DNA of 64,000 nt from Oligoflexus sp. (GCF_035712445.1 NZ_DASTAT010000095.1:1-64000); one strand, 5' to 3'. Shown: positions 51,543 through 60,840, counted from the first letter of the stretch. Numbers and translations are program-made. Notes: a model not told the origin generated them from the letters alone.

Positions 51543-52700
51543 ATGCGCTTTATTTTCGGTATCGCCTGTCTGGTCCCCATGACTTTGGCAGCTCAGGTTC
51601 CTGTTTTGGATGCCACCACGGAAACCGCGCCCATTCCCGCCGGCTTTTCGGATAGCGATGATGCTGCGGTTTGGGCTCATCCGAGAGATCCGAAGAAAAG
51701 CATCATACTCGGGACCAGCAAGTACGACGAAGGAGGGCAGGGCGGTTTAGGTGTTTACGCGCTCGATGGCCAGGAATTGCAGTTTTTTTCCGGCAGTAAA
51801 CTCAATAGCGTCGATATCCTGAACAACCTCGCTGTGGCCACGAATCGAAGCGACAACGCGCTTGACCTTTATCGCATTCAGGACGGCCGCGTGAGCTTTC
51901 TGAAGCGCGCGTACCTGCTGGATGCCCAGGGACAATCGTTTGAGCCCTACGGGCTTTGCCTCGCTCCAGGTGATGATGAGAGCGTTCGGATTTACCTGCC
52001 GACCAAGACCGGCGTTCTCTATGAATACTCCCTGAACAAAAAGAAAAAGCTCGCTCTGAAAAACACCTATGACCTCGCGGCCGTGGTGACGCCGGAGCAG
52101 GACGCCCGAATGCAAAGCGTGGTGACCAAGGAAACCATAGCCGAAGGGGAAGAGGAGGAACTGGAAGAGAACCTTGCGGAACGCTTTATTCTGGAAGGCT
52201 GCGTGCATGATCCTCGCAGCGGCATGCTGTATATCGGCATGGAAAACCTTGGCATCTGGCGTTTGAAGGCGAAGGCGCTTGAGCTTGTCATTCCGGTCCA
52301 AGGCTCCTGGACGGACCTGGACAGCTGGGCCAAACCGGGCGTACCGCGAGTTACCGATGATATTGAAGGCATGGATATCGTCTCGCATAAGGGGCGCAGC
52401 TACCTCCTCTTTTCGAGCCAGGGTCTTTCGGAATTCACTCTCTATGATCTGGATCGATTGAATTGGATGGGGAATTTCAAGATCCGTCTGAATGCGAAGG
52501 ATCCTGTAAGTCTGACCGATGGACTTGCCATCCAGGGCGGAAATCTTGGCCCGCGCTATCCGAAGGGTGTTCTTGTGGTTCATGATGATGAAAACACGGA
52601 TAAGGACGGCAACACCCAGCCCGCCAACTATAAGATCGTGTCTCTGAAAAAGCTTTGGGATATATTCGCTGGCGGCCCCGCCCATGACATGGGAAAATGA
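51543..52700 (+). CDS. beta-propeller phytase (3-phytase family), secreted
   Basis: 385 residues. Signal peptide ending TLAAQ, then the six-bladed, Ca2+-dependent phytase fold: 'DSDDAAVWAHPRDPKKSIILGTSK', 'GGLGVYALDGQELQF', 'FEPYGLCL', 'EGCVHDPRSGMLYIGMEN', 'DDIEGMDI', 'DGLAIQGGNLG' and 'GVLVVHDDEN', including the acidic calcium-binding residues. It hydrolyses myo-inositol hexakisphosphate in the periplasm or outside, supplying phosphate. A Glu-rich insertion (about 200-215, EGEEEELEENLAER) lies in one blade. AGGAGG close to the ATG is inside a perfect hairpin (51507-51538). Confidence 0.9.
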   Translation: MRFIFGIACLVPMTLAAQVPVLDATTETAPIPAGFSDSDDAAVWAHPRDPKKSIILGTSKYDEGGQGGLGVYALDGQELQFFSGSKLNSVDILNNLAVATNRSDNALDLYRIQDGRVSFLKRAYLLDAQGQSFEPYGLCLAPGDDESVRIYLPTKTGVLYEYSLNKKKKLALKNTYDLAAVVTPEQDARMQSVVTKETIAEGEEEELEENLAERFILEGCVHDPRSGMLYIGMENLGIWRLKAKALELVIPVQGSWTDLDSWAKPGVPRVTDDIEGMDIVSHKGRSYLLFSSQGLSEFTLYDLDRLNWMGNFKIRLNAKDPVSLTDGLAIQGGNLGPRYPKGVLVVHDDENTDKDGNTQPANYKIVSLKKLWDIFAGGPAHDMGK

Positions 52701-52730
52701 AAGGATTATTGCGAATCTGGAGTTAAGCTT

Positions 52731-53831
52731 GTGTCTGCCGAACATCCTGTGAAGGCCGCTGTGGTGTCCAGTACCCTTTATCCGATGAACATTCCCATCC
52801 ATGTGCCCTTTACCATTTCCCGGGAAAGCCTGCCAACGGCAGAGATTATCCTGGTGGAAATTCATAGCGAACATGGACTGGTCGGCCTGGGGGAATGCGC
52901 GCCTTTCCCCTCGCTGACCGGCGATACGATGAAGTCCGCAGCGGAGGTCGCCCGTGGTCTTCTGGACGAAATTCATGGCTGCACCACGCAGAAAGGTTTT
53001 GAGCGCCTGCGTAAACTGAAAACGGAAGTGATCACGCAATCCATCACCGCCTATGTGGGTGTCGAGGGCGCGCTCTGGGATCTTCATGCGCGGGAGCTGG
53101 GTCGTCCTTTGACGCAGCTTTGGGGTGCGGGCCGGCAGACCCAACTTGAAACCGATATCACGCTGCCTATTATGGATCCGCATGCGGTCCAGGGTTTTTG
53201 GGACATTTATCAGTCCTATGGTTTTGGTTTGATCAAGATCAAAGTCTCGGGACATGTTCAGGATGATCTGGATATGATCCTGGAGCTGAAGCATGTGGCT
53301 CCTGCGGGCATGCGTTTCATCCTGGATGGCAATCAGGGTTTCACCGTCGCGAATGCGGAAGCCCTGGTGTCGCGACTGAAGGCGATCGACGTTCATCCGC
53401 TGTTTTTCGAACAGCCTTTGCCTGAAGATGATGTACCCGGTTTTGTGCGGCTGGCGCAGAAGCTGCCGATTCCCATCTGCGTGGATGAAACGGTGCGTTC
53501 GCATAAGGATCTGCAGAGGCTTTTGGAGCTGGGGCTGAAGCCCATCGTCAACATCAAGATCATGAAGTCAGGGATCGAAGACTCGCTTCGCATCATTGCT
53601 CTGGCACAGCGTGCGGGCTGCCCTTTGATGATAGGCGGCATGCTGGAAAGCGAGGTCGCGATGGGACTTTCGCTGCAGATCGCATGTGCGACGGAAGCTG
53701 TGACCTATGCGGATCTCGATACGCCTTTTTTCTTTAAAGAGCGGGTGTGTGAAGACAGTCCGTGGCACCCCTGCCGGGCCCAATTGCAGCTGCCGCCCGG
53801 AGTGGGTCATGGGCTGACGCGCAGGGTTTAG
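52731..53831 (+). CDS. enolase-superfamily dipeptide epimerase (L-Ala-D/L-Glu epimerase-like)
   Basis: 366 residues. Capping domain (about 1-130) and TIM barrel with catalytic Lys pair in LIKIKVSG, metal ligands in LDGNQGF, FEQPLP and CVDETV, second Lys in NIKIMKSG, and 'DLDTPFFF' near the end, the DxD substrate-binding motif of dipeptide epimerases. Likely recycles murein peptides by epimerising L-Ala-D-Glu, though dipeptide specificity varies. GTG 52731 start. Ends tail to tail with the 53828-54931 gene. Confidence 0.85.
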   Translation: MSAEHPVKAAVVSSTLYPMNIPIHVPFTISRESLPTAEIILVEIHSEHGLVGLGECAPFPSLTGDTMKSAAEVARGLLDEIHGCTTQKGFERLRKLKTEVITQSITAYVGVEGALWDLHARELGRPLTQLWGAGRQTQLETDITLPIMDPHAVQGFWDIYQSYGFGLIKIKVSGHVQDDLDMILELKHVAPAGMRFILDGNQGFTVANAEALVSRLKAIDVHPLFFEQPLPEDDVPGFVRLAQKLPIPICVDETVRSHKDLQRLLELGLKPIVNIKIMKSGIEDSLRIIALAQRAGCPLMIGGMLESEVAMGLSLQIACATEAVTYADLDTPFFFKERVCEDSPWHPCRAQLQLPPGVGHGLTRRV

Positions 53832-54931
53832 CGGGCCTTGTCGGAAAACCAGCTGGCCTTTAAGCAGATACGCGCGGCATCCGGCGGACTCTTGGGAAGC
53901 ACACGGCCTTCGGGCTCCACGACGACTTCGATTTTTTCGCCTTCATCATCCATGGCGTTGAAGAGGGCCGGCGCTTCGCTTGAAAGTTCCGGCCAGTCAT
54001 GAAAATCCCAGGCGTCCTGGGGCTGACGGAAGGAATATGACACGGCCCAGAGCGGGCCTTTTTCCATGGGACAATTCCAGCTCAGCTCATCCCTCTCCAG
54101 AAGAAACGCATCCCGCGGACAACTGGTTTGGAAGGACAGGATATTCATGTTACCAAAGGCTGGAATTTGCGGCAAAAGCAATGACGAGGACCTATCCTCG
54201 ATATCATACTGAAGTTCAAGCCAGGCGCCCTCTTTCACATCGGATGCATCGAGTGTCACGAAACCATCGACCCAGTCCACACTGAGGCCTTCACCCTCGT
54301 TATCCTGAATCACGCGGGCTTGGAGGTGACGCGGGCGTTCTTTCACTCTCAGGGGATAACGCGTTTCCGGAATGTCCTGCCGTATCCAGCTGAGCGCAAT
54401 CTCGCTGGAGCGATCTTTTTTCGGATTCCAGACCAGAGCATCATCGAAGACACTCCAGGTATCTCCGGCTCCGGTGACCTGAAGCGACGAGGCCTCACGA
54501 ATGGAGCGGGGCAGGGGCAGGTGAAAGAGGGCCGCTGCCTTCTGAAGAGGCGGCGCTCGATGACCCGAGGGCAGGGCCACGGCATCGGCAAGCATGGAAG
54601 GTGACGTCGTGCATTGGGAGGCGCTGAGAGAGCCGTTCGAAGGTTCACTCTGAGGCACAAAGCTCAAGGCCACCTGCTCTTGAATATGAATCATTTTGAT
54701 TTGAACGGTGATGTGCTTGCCGCTTTCGGTCTGCTCGACTTTTACGCGTGCTGAGGATAGCGCGCTGGATTCACGGCTTTTTTCCAGGTGAATGGAAAAA
54801 GGCCCTAAGGCACGCGCGGCGTCGGGAAATATCACAGGCAGTTGCGAGCGAGCGTCCTTGATGGGCGCACGGCAGGCGCTTGCCATGATGCACAGGATCA
54901 ATAGGCCTCTATTTATATCAATTTGGAGCAA
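53828..54931 (-). CDS. lipoprotein of unknown function
   Basis: 367 residues. Lipobox ASAC near residue 20 (LLILCIMASAC). The mature protein is mostly beta with an all-beta domain pattern and five or more cysteines; no family or catalytic motif recognised. The start is TTG 54931, with AGGGG 7 bases upstream; no ATG gives a signal peptide. Overlaps the epimerase stop by four bases. Divergent neighbours none; the TonB receptor gene is upstream on the same strand but ends with its own terminator. Confidence 0.7.
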   Translation of the reverse strand: MLQIDINRGLLILCIMASACRAPIKDARSQLPVIFPDAARALGPFSIHLEKSRESSALSSARVKVEQTESGKHITVQIKMIHIQEQVALSFVPQSEPSNGSLSASQCTTSPSMLADAVALPSGHRAPPLQKAAALFHLPLPRSIREASSLQVTGAGDTWSVFDDALVWNPKKDRSSEIALSWIRQDIPETRYPLRVKERPRHLQARVIQDNEGEGLSVDWVDGFVTLDASDVKEGAWLELQYDIEDRSSSLLLPQIPAFGNMNILSFQTSCPRDAFLLERDELSWNCPMEKGPLWAVSYSFRQPQDAWDFHDWPELSSEAPALFNAMDDEGEKIEVVVEPEGRVLPKSPPDAARICLKASWFSDKAR

Positions 54932-55018
54932 GGTGGTCCCCTGGAAAGTCTCTGATTCTTTCTCGGTTGAAATTCCGGGAAGGATTAAGCGCGGGTGACC
55001 GCAATGGGGGCCGTTTGA

Positions 55019-55053
55019 TAAAAAAAGGGAGCGGCTTGCAGCCGGCCCCCTTG
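55019..55053 (-). terminator. terminator of the TonB receptor gene
   Basis: CGGCT (55032-55036) pairs with AGCCG (55040-55044), extended imperfectly by GGG/CCC; an A7 run at 55020-55026 gives the U tract on the minus strand. Confidence 0.6.
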
Positions 55054-55078
55054 TCGTTCAAGGAATCGCAGTCATGTC

Positions 55079-57697
55079 TTAGAAGACCTGATTGAGATTG
55101 ACGTAAAGCACGCGTCCATCCGGAGAATAAAGTTCCTTCACGCGGGTGTCATCACCGGCGCGTTCACTGTTATCCCGTGGGAAATCGGTGTCGAACACGT
55201 TCAAAGCACCGACCGCGATCGAACCATTCCAAGGATGGCTCCAGGCATACTGCACGTCGTAGGTTGTGAAGCTGCCGATATCAAGTTCAGGATCCAGAGC
55301 CGATGTCTGCTTCGCAATGATGTTATTGCGGAGCAGGAAGCTTTGGTTGCCCACGGCCACGTTTCCGGTATTCACCATACGCCAGGCGGGTTTGCCGCGT
55401 TCACCCAGGACGTCTTCCTGAGGCTGACCAGGGAAGGGAACGACGCGCGAATAGAACTTCCGCGAGTATTCCGAACCGATCGAAGCGCGGGTGGCGCCCG
55501 CACGGAAGCGATATTCCGCGCTGGTATCCACGCCTGTGTTTTCCGATTCGCCGAGGTTCATGGTCGGGATCACAAGGCGCTCCAGGCGGCCATCGGGCGT
55601 GTTGCCGGCGCGGATGACCTGAACGCCATCATAGGTGCGGCCGGTGGCGATCGAATCCACCACTCTCTGGGCGTCCATATCCTGAACGATGTCATTGATC
55701 TTGATGTACCAGAAATCAGCGCCGACCGAGAAGCCTTCGAAAGGATCGGCCACGACACCGAAGCTGTAGGACAGGGAAGTTTCTTCCTGTAGATCCTTGT
55801 TACCTGCCGTTTCAATCTCGACTTCCGTCGTGGTCGGAATATCGGCCTGACCCGCGTAAAGGATGGTATCTTTCAGGTTATCAAGGCCAACCGACTTGCC
55901 CTTATAGATCTGGCGCAGAGTAGGGGCTTTGAAGCCTGTGGCCGCGCTACCGCGGAAGAGGACGCGATCCACGGGACGGTATTTGAAACCGAACTTGGGA
56001 TTGGTCGTTCCCCCGAAGTCGCTGTACTGGTCATGGCGCACAGCGGCCTGCAGTTCCAGTTCCTTCACAACCGGCAGACTCAATTCCGCATAGACAGCAT
56101 TCACCTGGCGATCGCCCTGATCACCTTGATCGTTCACAACGCCGAAGACGTTATTGTTTTCCGATTGGGAATCAATGGTTTTTTTGTAATCCTGCTCGAT
56201 GCGGTTGACGCCGACAGCCAAGGCCGCTGTGCCTCCGGGCATATCGAAGAGTTCGCCCGAGGTGTTCAGGTCATAGGTGATCATCTGGGTTTCCGTGATC
56301 ACGAAAGGCTGATAACTCGCACGATTTACGACGTTCGCAAGGCTGGGATCAGCAAGGTTGGTTTCGAAGGGATTGAATTCACCCGTCGCAACCGCATTCA
56401 CCAGCTCGCTCTTCAGCATGAAGCCGGTGGGGTTCACCTGATCCTTCTTGCCTTCCGAACGACCGGCAACCGCTTGCCATTCCCAGCTTCCGCCGAGTTC
56501 GCCACGGATACCGACGTTGCCGCCGATGACGGTGTTTTCCTCTTCGAAGCGGCGCAGGCCCCAGGGCACACCGCGATAATACACATCGACGTCGCCTTCC
56601 ACTGTCGTCAGACCCAGCTGATTGAGTTTCAGCTCATTGACCCGCGAGGCGGCGATCGCCTGGGGAATGGTGAACTCACCGGCGTTCGGAGCCTGGTTCC
56701 AGGAGTTGGTGTTGCGGTTGGCGCGAAGGCTTGTGAAAAGACTCACGCTATCGTTGATGCGGTATTCAAAGTTATTCAGGATGCTGATCTGCGTGAATTC
56801 CGACGAGAAGGCACTGGTCTGGCCATAGTTATAGGCGCACAGCGTCCGACCTTCTTCCGTGAGTTTATCCGGGTTATCCGCGCAGTTGGGATGCGCTTGC
56901 AGCGGCAGGCCTTTGGTCTGAAGGTTCGCTGGGAAGGCATAGATGCTCAGGCCTTTTTCCGTCCACTCGCGATCGCGGTAGAACGTGGGCTCGGTGTGCT
57001 GGTATCCAAGGACCGTAAGGTTACGGAAGTTATCCTTGGTCACGCCGCTCATATAGGAAAACTGCGTGCCGACGCCGCCATCACCTGCGGAAGGCTTGCT
57101 GCCGCGAGCGAACACTGCGCTGCCTTCGAAATCCTTTTTGGTGATGATGTTGATCACACCGCCGGTCGCATCCGAACCGTAAATCGCGGATGCTGAATCT
57201 TTGAGCACTTCGATACGCTCGACCGCAGCCATGGGAATGACGGAAAGGTCGACGACGCCTTCCCCGCCTTCGTCCGGCAGACGACGGCCATCGAGGAGGA
57301 CGAGGGTGTTTTCAGGACCAAGACCGCGCAGGTTCACGTTCATCACGGTGCCGCGCTTATCTTCAACGGAGTAGGAACTGTAGGAGCCGTCAATCGATAC
57401 GGACAGGTTCTGCATCAGTTCGGATACAGAAGAGACGCCGGACTTCTGAATCGCCTCGCTATCGATTTGTATGACGGACGAAACGCCTTCCACATCGGTG
57501 CGCTTGATGCGGGAGCCGGTAACCTGGATACGTTCGGACTTTTTCTCGGCCTTTTTCTCGACAGCCGTGGAATCCGCCTCTTTCGTGACTGGCTCGACGC
57601 CTTGGGCGTGCGCAGTCGACATGAGCAAGGTTCCCGTAGCCAGTCCGCCTGAGACAGCGAATGCCAAGCGATGAGACCGCAACAAACGTCTACTCAC
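55079..57697 (-). CDS. TonB-dependent outer-membrane receptor
   Basis: 872 residues. I start at GTG 57697, which has GAGGAG 6 bases upstream; TTG 57724 is a poor alternative. Long signal peptide (to about STAHAQ), a charged Lys/Glu linker, plug domain about 60-180 ('IQVTGSRIKRTDVEG', 'NLRGLGPENTLVLLDGRRLPDEG', 'VERIEVLKDSASAIYGSDATGGVINIITKK') and a 22-strand barrel. The GSRIKR plug start is typical of the receptors for organic substrates (carbohydrates, peptides) more than for siderophores; specificity is unknown. The C-terminus ends in Phe, as BamA substrates do. Monocistronic, with a promoter and terminator. Confidence 0.93.
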   Translation of the reverse strand: MSRRLLRSHRLAFAVSGGLATGTLLMSTAHAQGVEPVTKEADSTAVEKKAEKKSERIQVTGSRIKRTDVEGVSSVIQIDSEAIQKSGVSSVSELMQNLSVSIDGSYSSYSVEDKRGTVMNVNLRGLGPENTLVLLDGRRLPDEGGEGVVDLSVIPMAAVERIEVLKDSASAIYGSDATGGVINIITKKDFEGSAVFARGSKPSAGDGGVGTQFSYMSGVTKDNFRNLTVLGYQHTEPTFYRDREWTEKGLSIYAFPANLQTKGLPLQAHPNCADNPDKLTEEGRTLCAYNYGQTSAFSSEFTQISILNNFEYRINDSVSLFTSLRANRNTNSWNQAPNAGEFTIPQAIAASRVNELKLNQLGLTTVEGDVDVYYRGVPWGLRRFEEENTVIGGNVGIRGELGGSWEWQAVAGRSEGKKDQVNPTGFMLKSELVNAVATGEFNPFETNLADPSLANVVNRASYQPFVITETQMITYDLNTSGELFDMPGGTAALAVGVNRIEQDYKKTIDSQSENNNVFGVVNDQGDQGDRQVNAVYAELSLPVVKELELQAAVRHDQYSDFGGTTNPKFGFKYRPVDRVLFRGSAATGFKAPTLRQIYKGKSVGLDNLKDTILYAGQADIPTTTEVEIETAGNKDLQEETSLSYSFGVVADPFEGFSVGADFWYIKINDIVQDMDAQRVVDSIATGRTYDGVQVIRAGNTPDGRLERLVIPTMNLGESENTGVDTSAEYRFRAGATRASIGSEYSRKFYSRVVPFPGQPQEDVLGERGKPAWRMVNTGNVAVGNQSFLLRNNIIAKQTSALDPELDIGSFTTYDVQYAWSHPWNGSIAVGALNVFDTDFPRDNSERAGDDTRVKELYSPDGRVLYVNLNQVF

Positions 57698-57741
57698 CTT
57701 AGACTCCTCATAAGATTGGTGCAAATTTGAAAAGTGGTTTG

Positions 57742-57771
57742 TTTATAAAGCAAAGATTCGCGGAAAGTCAA
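57742..57771 (-). promoter_or_regulatory. promoter of the TonB receptor gene
   Basis: On the minus strand TTGACT (57771-57766) and TATAAA (57747-57742) are 18 bases apart, 45 bases before the GTG start. Confidence 0.6.
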
Positions 57772-57819
57772 TTGAGACAGGATATTTGGGTCCTGCTTCG
57801 GGCAGGGTATGCATTGAGA

Positions 57820-57853
57820 AAAAATAAAGCCGCTCGATGCAGGATCGAGCGGC
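57820..57853 (-). terminator. terminator of the desaturase gene
   Basis: GCCGCTCGAT (57829-57838) and ATCGAGCGGC (57844-57853) form a perfect 10-bp stem with an A-rich left flank that becomes the U tract. Confidence 0.85.
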
Positions 57854-57885
57854 GTTTCGTTTCAGAGAGAAGGCATGGGTAAAAT

Positions 57886-58761
57886 TCAGGCGGCGACGTC
57901 TTTCGCTTCCGATGCGATGGTCTTGGCTTTGACATGCGCGGGCGGCTTGCGCAGATCCCAGACCAAACCCAGCCACGATCCAAGTTTCAGCACATAGTAC
58001 GACAGGTCGATTTCCCACCAGAACCAGCCCTGGTTAGCCGTCGACTGGTAGTAGTGATGATTGTTATGCCAGCCTTCACCACAGGTCACCAAAGCGAGCA
58101 GGAAGCTGTTCCGGCTGCCGTCGCCCGAGCGATAGCGCACGCGTCCGAACATGTGAGTCAGCGAGTTGATCACAAAGGTGCCATGGAAAAGGAGCATCGT
58201 CGAAAAGAAGAAGCCCCAGAAGAGACCTGACCACCCGAAGACCAGCCACATGGCAACGGCGTAAATCGTCGGAGGAACAAGGTGGAACTTATTCAGCCAA
58301 ACCAGTTCAGGATACTTGGCGAAGTCCTGGATCCATTTCCAGTGCGTGGGAACCGAGCTCGGGCTCATGATCCAACCCACCTGCGCCCACCAGAAGCCAT
58401 GCTGCTCGGGGGAGTGCAGATCCTTGTCCGTATCCGAATACTTGTGATGGTGACGGTGATTCGCCGCCCACCACAGAGCGCCCTTCTGGGCCGAAGTCTG
58501 GGCCATGAAAGCAATGAAGAATTGCATCAGGCGCGAGGTTTTATAGGTCCTGTGTGAAAAATACCGGTGATAACCGGCTGTGACTGCGACCATGCGGATG
58601 TAATAGGAAATAAAGACAAGCCAAAATGCTTTGGCATCAAATTCCCAGAAAAATGCGCACAATGCAGCGACGTGCATGACGATAAAGGGTATGGAGCCAA
58701 CCCAATCAATCTGCTTGGTGTTGGTCTTTGCCTGCCCCAATTGTTGTGCGGCGACTTGCAT
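57886..58761 (-). CDS. acyl-CoA/acyl-lipid delta-9-type fatty acid desaturase
   Basis: 291 residues, membrane di-iron desaturase. The three histidine boxes are HRYFSH, HRHHH and HNNHH; helices about 25-65 and 170-210 give the usual two hairpins. ATG 58761 has AAGGAG 5 bases upstream; GTG 58779 would overlap this site. The protein introduces a double bond into saturated acyl chains, needs O2 and an electron donor, and adjusts membrane fluidity; regulation by temperature is common in this family. Terminator behind; divergent from the small secreted protein gene. Confidence 0.93.
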   Translation of the reverse strand: MQVAAQQLGQAKTNTKQIDWVGSIPFIVMHVAALCAFFWEFDAKAFWLVFISYYIRMVAVTAGYHRYFSHRTYKTSRLMQFFIAFMAQTSAQKGALWWAANHRHHHKYSDTDKDLHSPEQHGFWWAQVGWIMSPSSVPTHWKWIQDFAKYPELVWLNKFHLVPPTIYAVAMWLVFGWSGLFWGFFFSTMLLFHGTFVINSLTHMFGRVRYRSGDGSRNSFLLALVTCGEGWHNNHHYYQSTANQGWFWWEIDLSYYVLKLGSWLGLVWDLRKPPAHVKAKTIASEAKDVAA

Positions 58762-59206
58762 AGGATCTCCTTCCAGCACTCAATCTTCTTCTACTCTTCG
58801 GCTAGTATAGGTCAGGACATCAGTGTTTCCCACGGGTTGCACGCAGGTTTTACCATTGTTTTACAAGTTTCGCCCCAGCGGCAGCCAAAGCCCGTCATGG
58901 CCTGGCGGATCCTTTGACAAAATTCGTGCGGGCATTCTTCGTCGAGGGATCCTGGTCAAAGTCAGGATCCTAAATGGTTTCAAGGTTTCGCGCCTTGAAT
59001 ATGCCTCTTTTTTCTCGGTAACATGCAAAAAATAATCGCAAATTCCTTGCATCGTGCCATTTCGTGCCTTAGAATTTTTAAAAATAAAAAGACTCGCAAA
59101 ACTGAGGGGCTTTCGCTGCCGATTCCGCGATCGTCCAACGTACAGGCCGTTGTCATTTGCCGACTAGCGTCCGGTTTTTACCGTTTATCCCTTATGGAGG
59201 TGTTTT
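58762..59206. other. 445-base divergent intergenic region
   Basis: No gene supported. It contains a GGATCCT repeat set with a perfect palindrome at 58947-58970 and the GGAGG ribosome site of the small protein gene at its end. Promoters for both sides must be here but none is clear. Confidence 0.45.
58947..58970. promoter_or_regulatory. palindromic operator-like site upstream of the desaturase gene
   Basis: GGATCCTG (58947-58954) and CAGGATCC (58963-58970) are inverted around 8 bases. A third GGATCCT lies at 58907-58913, 40 bases upstream of the first arm. Arrangement suits a dimeric repressor, 186 bases before the desaturase ATG. Confidence 0.45.
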
Positions 59207-59458
59207 ATGAAACGGTATCTCGTGATGGTGGGTTTGAGCTGGCTTCTCAGCTCAGCCGCAGCTGCTGACCCGAAGGAAGATTTCGTGAAGGCGGTGGTCG
59301 ATCAATGCAAGCTTCCCAAGGAAAAGGCTGAAGCTCTGGCCACCCCTGGCCGGACCGGAACGATCGTGCAGTTTACCCTGTGCGTGAGCTCCACGGTCGA
59401 CGTCGGCGAAGGTTGCAAGGTGACCTGCAAAAAGCAGGGCAGTAACATCGGTGGTTAA
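59207..59458 (+). CDS. small secreted cysteine-containing protein of unknown function
   Basis: 83 residues. Signal peptide cleaved after ASAAA-like residues (LLSSAAAAD), mature protein about 63 residues with four Cys (DQCKL, TLCVSS, EGCKVTCKK) that could form two disulfides. Strong GGAGG site 6-7 bases before ATG. The stop at 59456-59458 is 19 bases before the favoured start of the barrel gene, so the two genes are likely co-transcribed. No family recognised. Confidence 0.75.
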   Translation: MKRYLVMVGLSWLLSSAAAADPKEDFVKAVVDQCKLPKEKAEALATPGRTGTIVQFTLCVSSTVDVGEGCKVTCKKQGSNIGG

Positions 59459-59477
59459 TTCCAGAAGGGAAATGTCC

Positions 59478-60803
59478 ATGAAAAATATTTTGCCCCTGAT
59501 CCTTTTGAGCGCCGCAGGGAATGTGGCTTTGGCAGCGGACGATGATTTGGCGAAGCGGGTGGATGCGTTGGAAATGGCGGGTTATTCCAGCACTCTGAAA
59601 TGGAGTGGTTTCATGGAAAACCGTTACGACCAATATACCCGGAAGGAGTCTGGCCAGAAAGATGTCAGACTCAATATCAGCAGCAATCTCGTGGGTATTG
59701 ATTTCAGCTCTTCGCCCCTTCCGAACGTCACGATCTTTGGTCGTCTCACCTATTCCAACGTTTATAACAACCAGGGCGGGACCACCGTTTCCAACTCGGA
59801 AGGTCGCCGTTATAATTCAACCCTGGCCTCATTTGAACGTCTTTTCCTCAATTATAAAGTCATTGAGGGACTGACGCTTTCCGCGGGACGCCTCCCCACG
59901 CTGGACGGACCTCCTTCGCATATTTACGATGGTTTGCCACGGCAGGGATCTTATCCTCGCCAGGTTTATTCCACACCGCTGGATGGTTATGCGGCGACTT
60001 ATTCCTACGCTTTTTCACAGACGCAAAGCCTCTCGGCGCGATTGGTTTACACACCGCTTTCGCAGATCGATATCGCCAATAATGCGTCTGGTGAGAAAAC
60101 TTATAACAAAAACGACGTTCCCGGTTCAACCGCCCTTCAGAACAGTCAGGTTCCGCTGTCATCGTGGATGCTTGACTACAACCTGACTGGCAGCGCGATC
60201 GCACGCGACATCACAGCCATCTACCAGGGTTTTCAATTCAAGGACTACAAGGCTTCCGAGACTTGGAAATTCGATTACCGCGTCGACGCCATCTATCTTG
60301 AAGTCCAGGACATCGCCTCGATTGGCTTGACTGCTTATGCGTCGCACATCCAAACGAAGTTCGTCAACGAAGGAGGTCTTAATATACCGATCCCCGGCAA
60401 CCCTGTTATCGGTGGAGTCGGCAAAGCCGGGGAGCTTGATGCCACTGTAAAAGGCAAGGCCACCATTATGGGAGTTCATTATCAACTCCCTGTTGAGGCT
60501 CTCAAGAATCCAGCCCTTGGTTACGAGACTCACAGCGCGGATAAGAATTCGATCCTCTTCGATTTTGCTGCGCGTGATCCTATGGCTTTCTATACCCAGC
60601 GTGGCAAGGGCAGCCATGTCTATTACAGCCAGCCTTTGAATCAAGCCATGAAGCTGCGCATTGGTCTCATGCAGACCAAACCAGAGTATAGCCGCGGCTA
60701 TCCCGTGGTTATCAATCCTGCGACGAACACCTTCCAGTTTGAGCCCACCAAAGTGGATTTCAAAGAAACGAGCGTTTATGCGAGTTTGAGAACGGATTTC
60801 TAA
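59478..60803 (+). CDS. DUF3373-type outer-membrane beta-barrel protein
   Basis: 441 residues. Start ATG 59478 with AAGGGA 7 bases upstream; ATG 59472 is too close to it. Signal peptide ending ALAAD, then a short coiled stretch (LAKRVDALEM) and a 400-residue beta barrel. 'VGIDFSSSPLPNVTIFGRLTYSNV', 'LSAGRLPTLDGPPSHIYDGLPRQGSYP' and 'LDGYAATYSYAF' are the DUF3373 blocks. Barrel ends in Phe. Probably a porin for an unknown solute. Strong terminator behind. Confidence 0.82.
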   Translation: MKNILPLILLSAAGNVALAADDDLAKRVDALEMAGYSSTLKWSGFMENRYDQYTRKESGQKDVRLNISSNLVGIDFSSSPLPNVTIFGRLTYSNVYNNQGGTTVSNSEGRRYNSTLASFERLFLNYKVIEGLTLSAGRLPTLDGPPSHIYDGLPRQGSYPRQVYSTPLDGYAATYSYAFSQTQSLSARLVYTPLSQIDIANNASGEKTYNKNDVPGSTALQNSQVPLSSWMLDYNLTGSAIARDITAIYQGFQFKDYKASETWKFDYRVDAIYLEVQDIASIGLTAYASHIQTKFVNEGGLNIPIPGNPVIGGVGKAGELDATVKGKATIMGVHYQLPVEALKNPALGYETHSADKNSILFDFAARDPMAFYTQRGKGSHVYYSQPLNQAMKLRIGLMQTKPEYSRGYPVVINPATNTFQFEPTKVDFKETSVYASLRTDF

Positions 60804-60814
60804 TTCGCGTATCG

Positions 60815-60840
60815 GGGAGAGGGCCACCTCTCCCTTTTTT
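60815..60840 (+). terminator. Rho-independent terminator of the barrel gene
   Basis: GGGAGAGG (60815-60822), GCCA loop, CCTCTCCC (60827-60834), T6. Confidence 0.95.

Noticed and set aside
51747..53504. 585-codon minus-strand frame over the phytase and epimerase genes
   Set aside because: It spans two clear plus-strand genes with full catalytic motifs and has no family features.
56033..57196. Plus-strand frame opposite the TonB receptor
   Set aside because: The receptor's plug and barrel motifs are on the minus strand.
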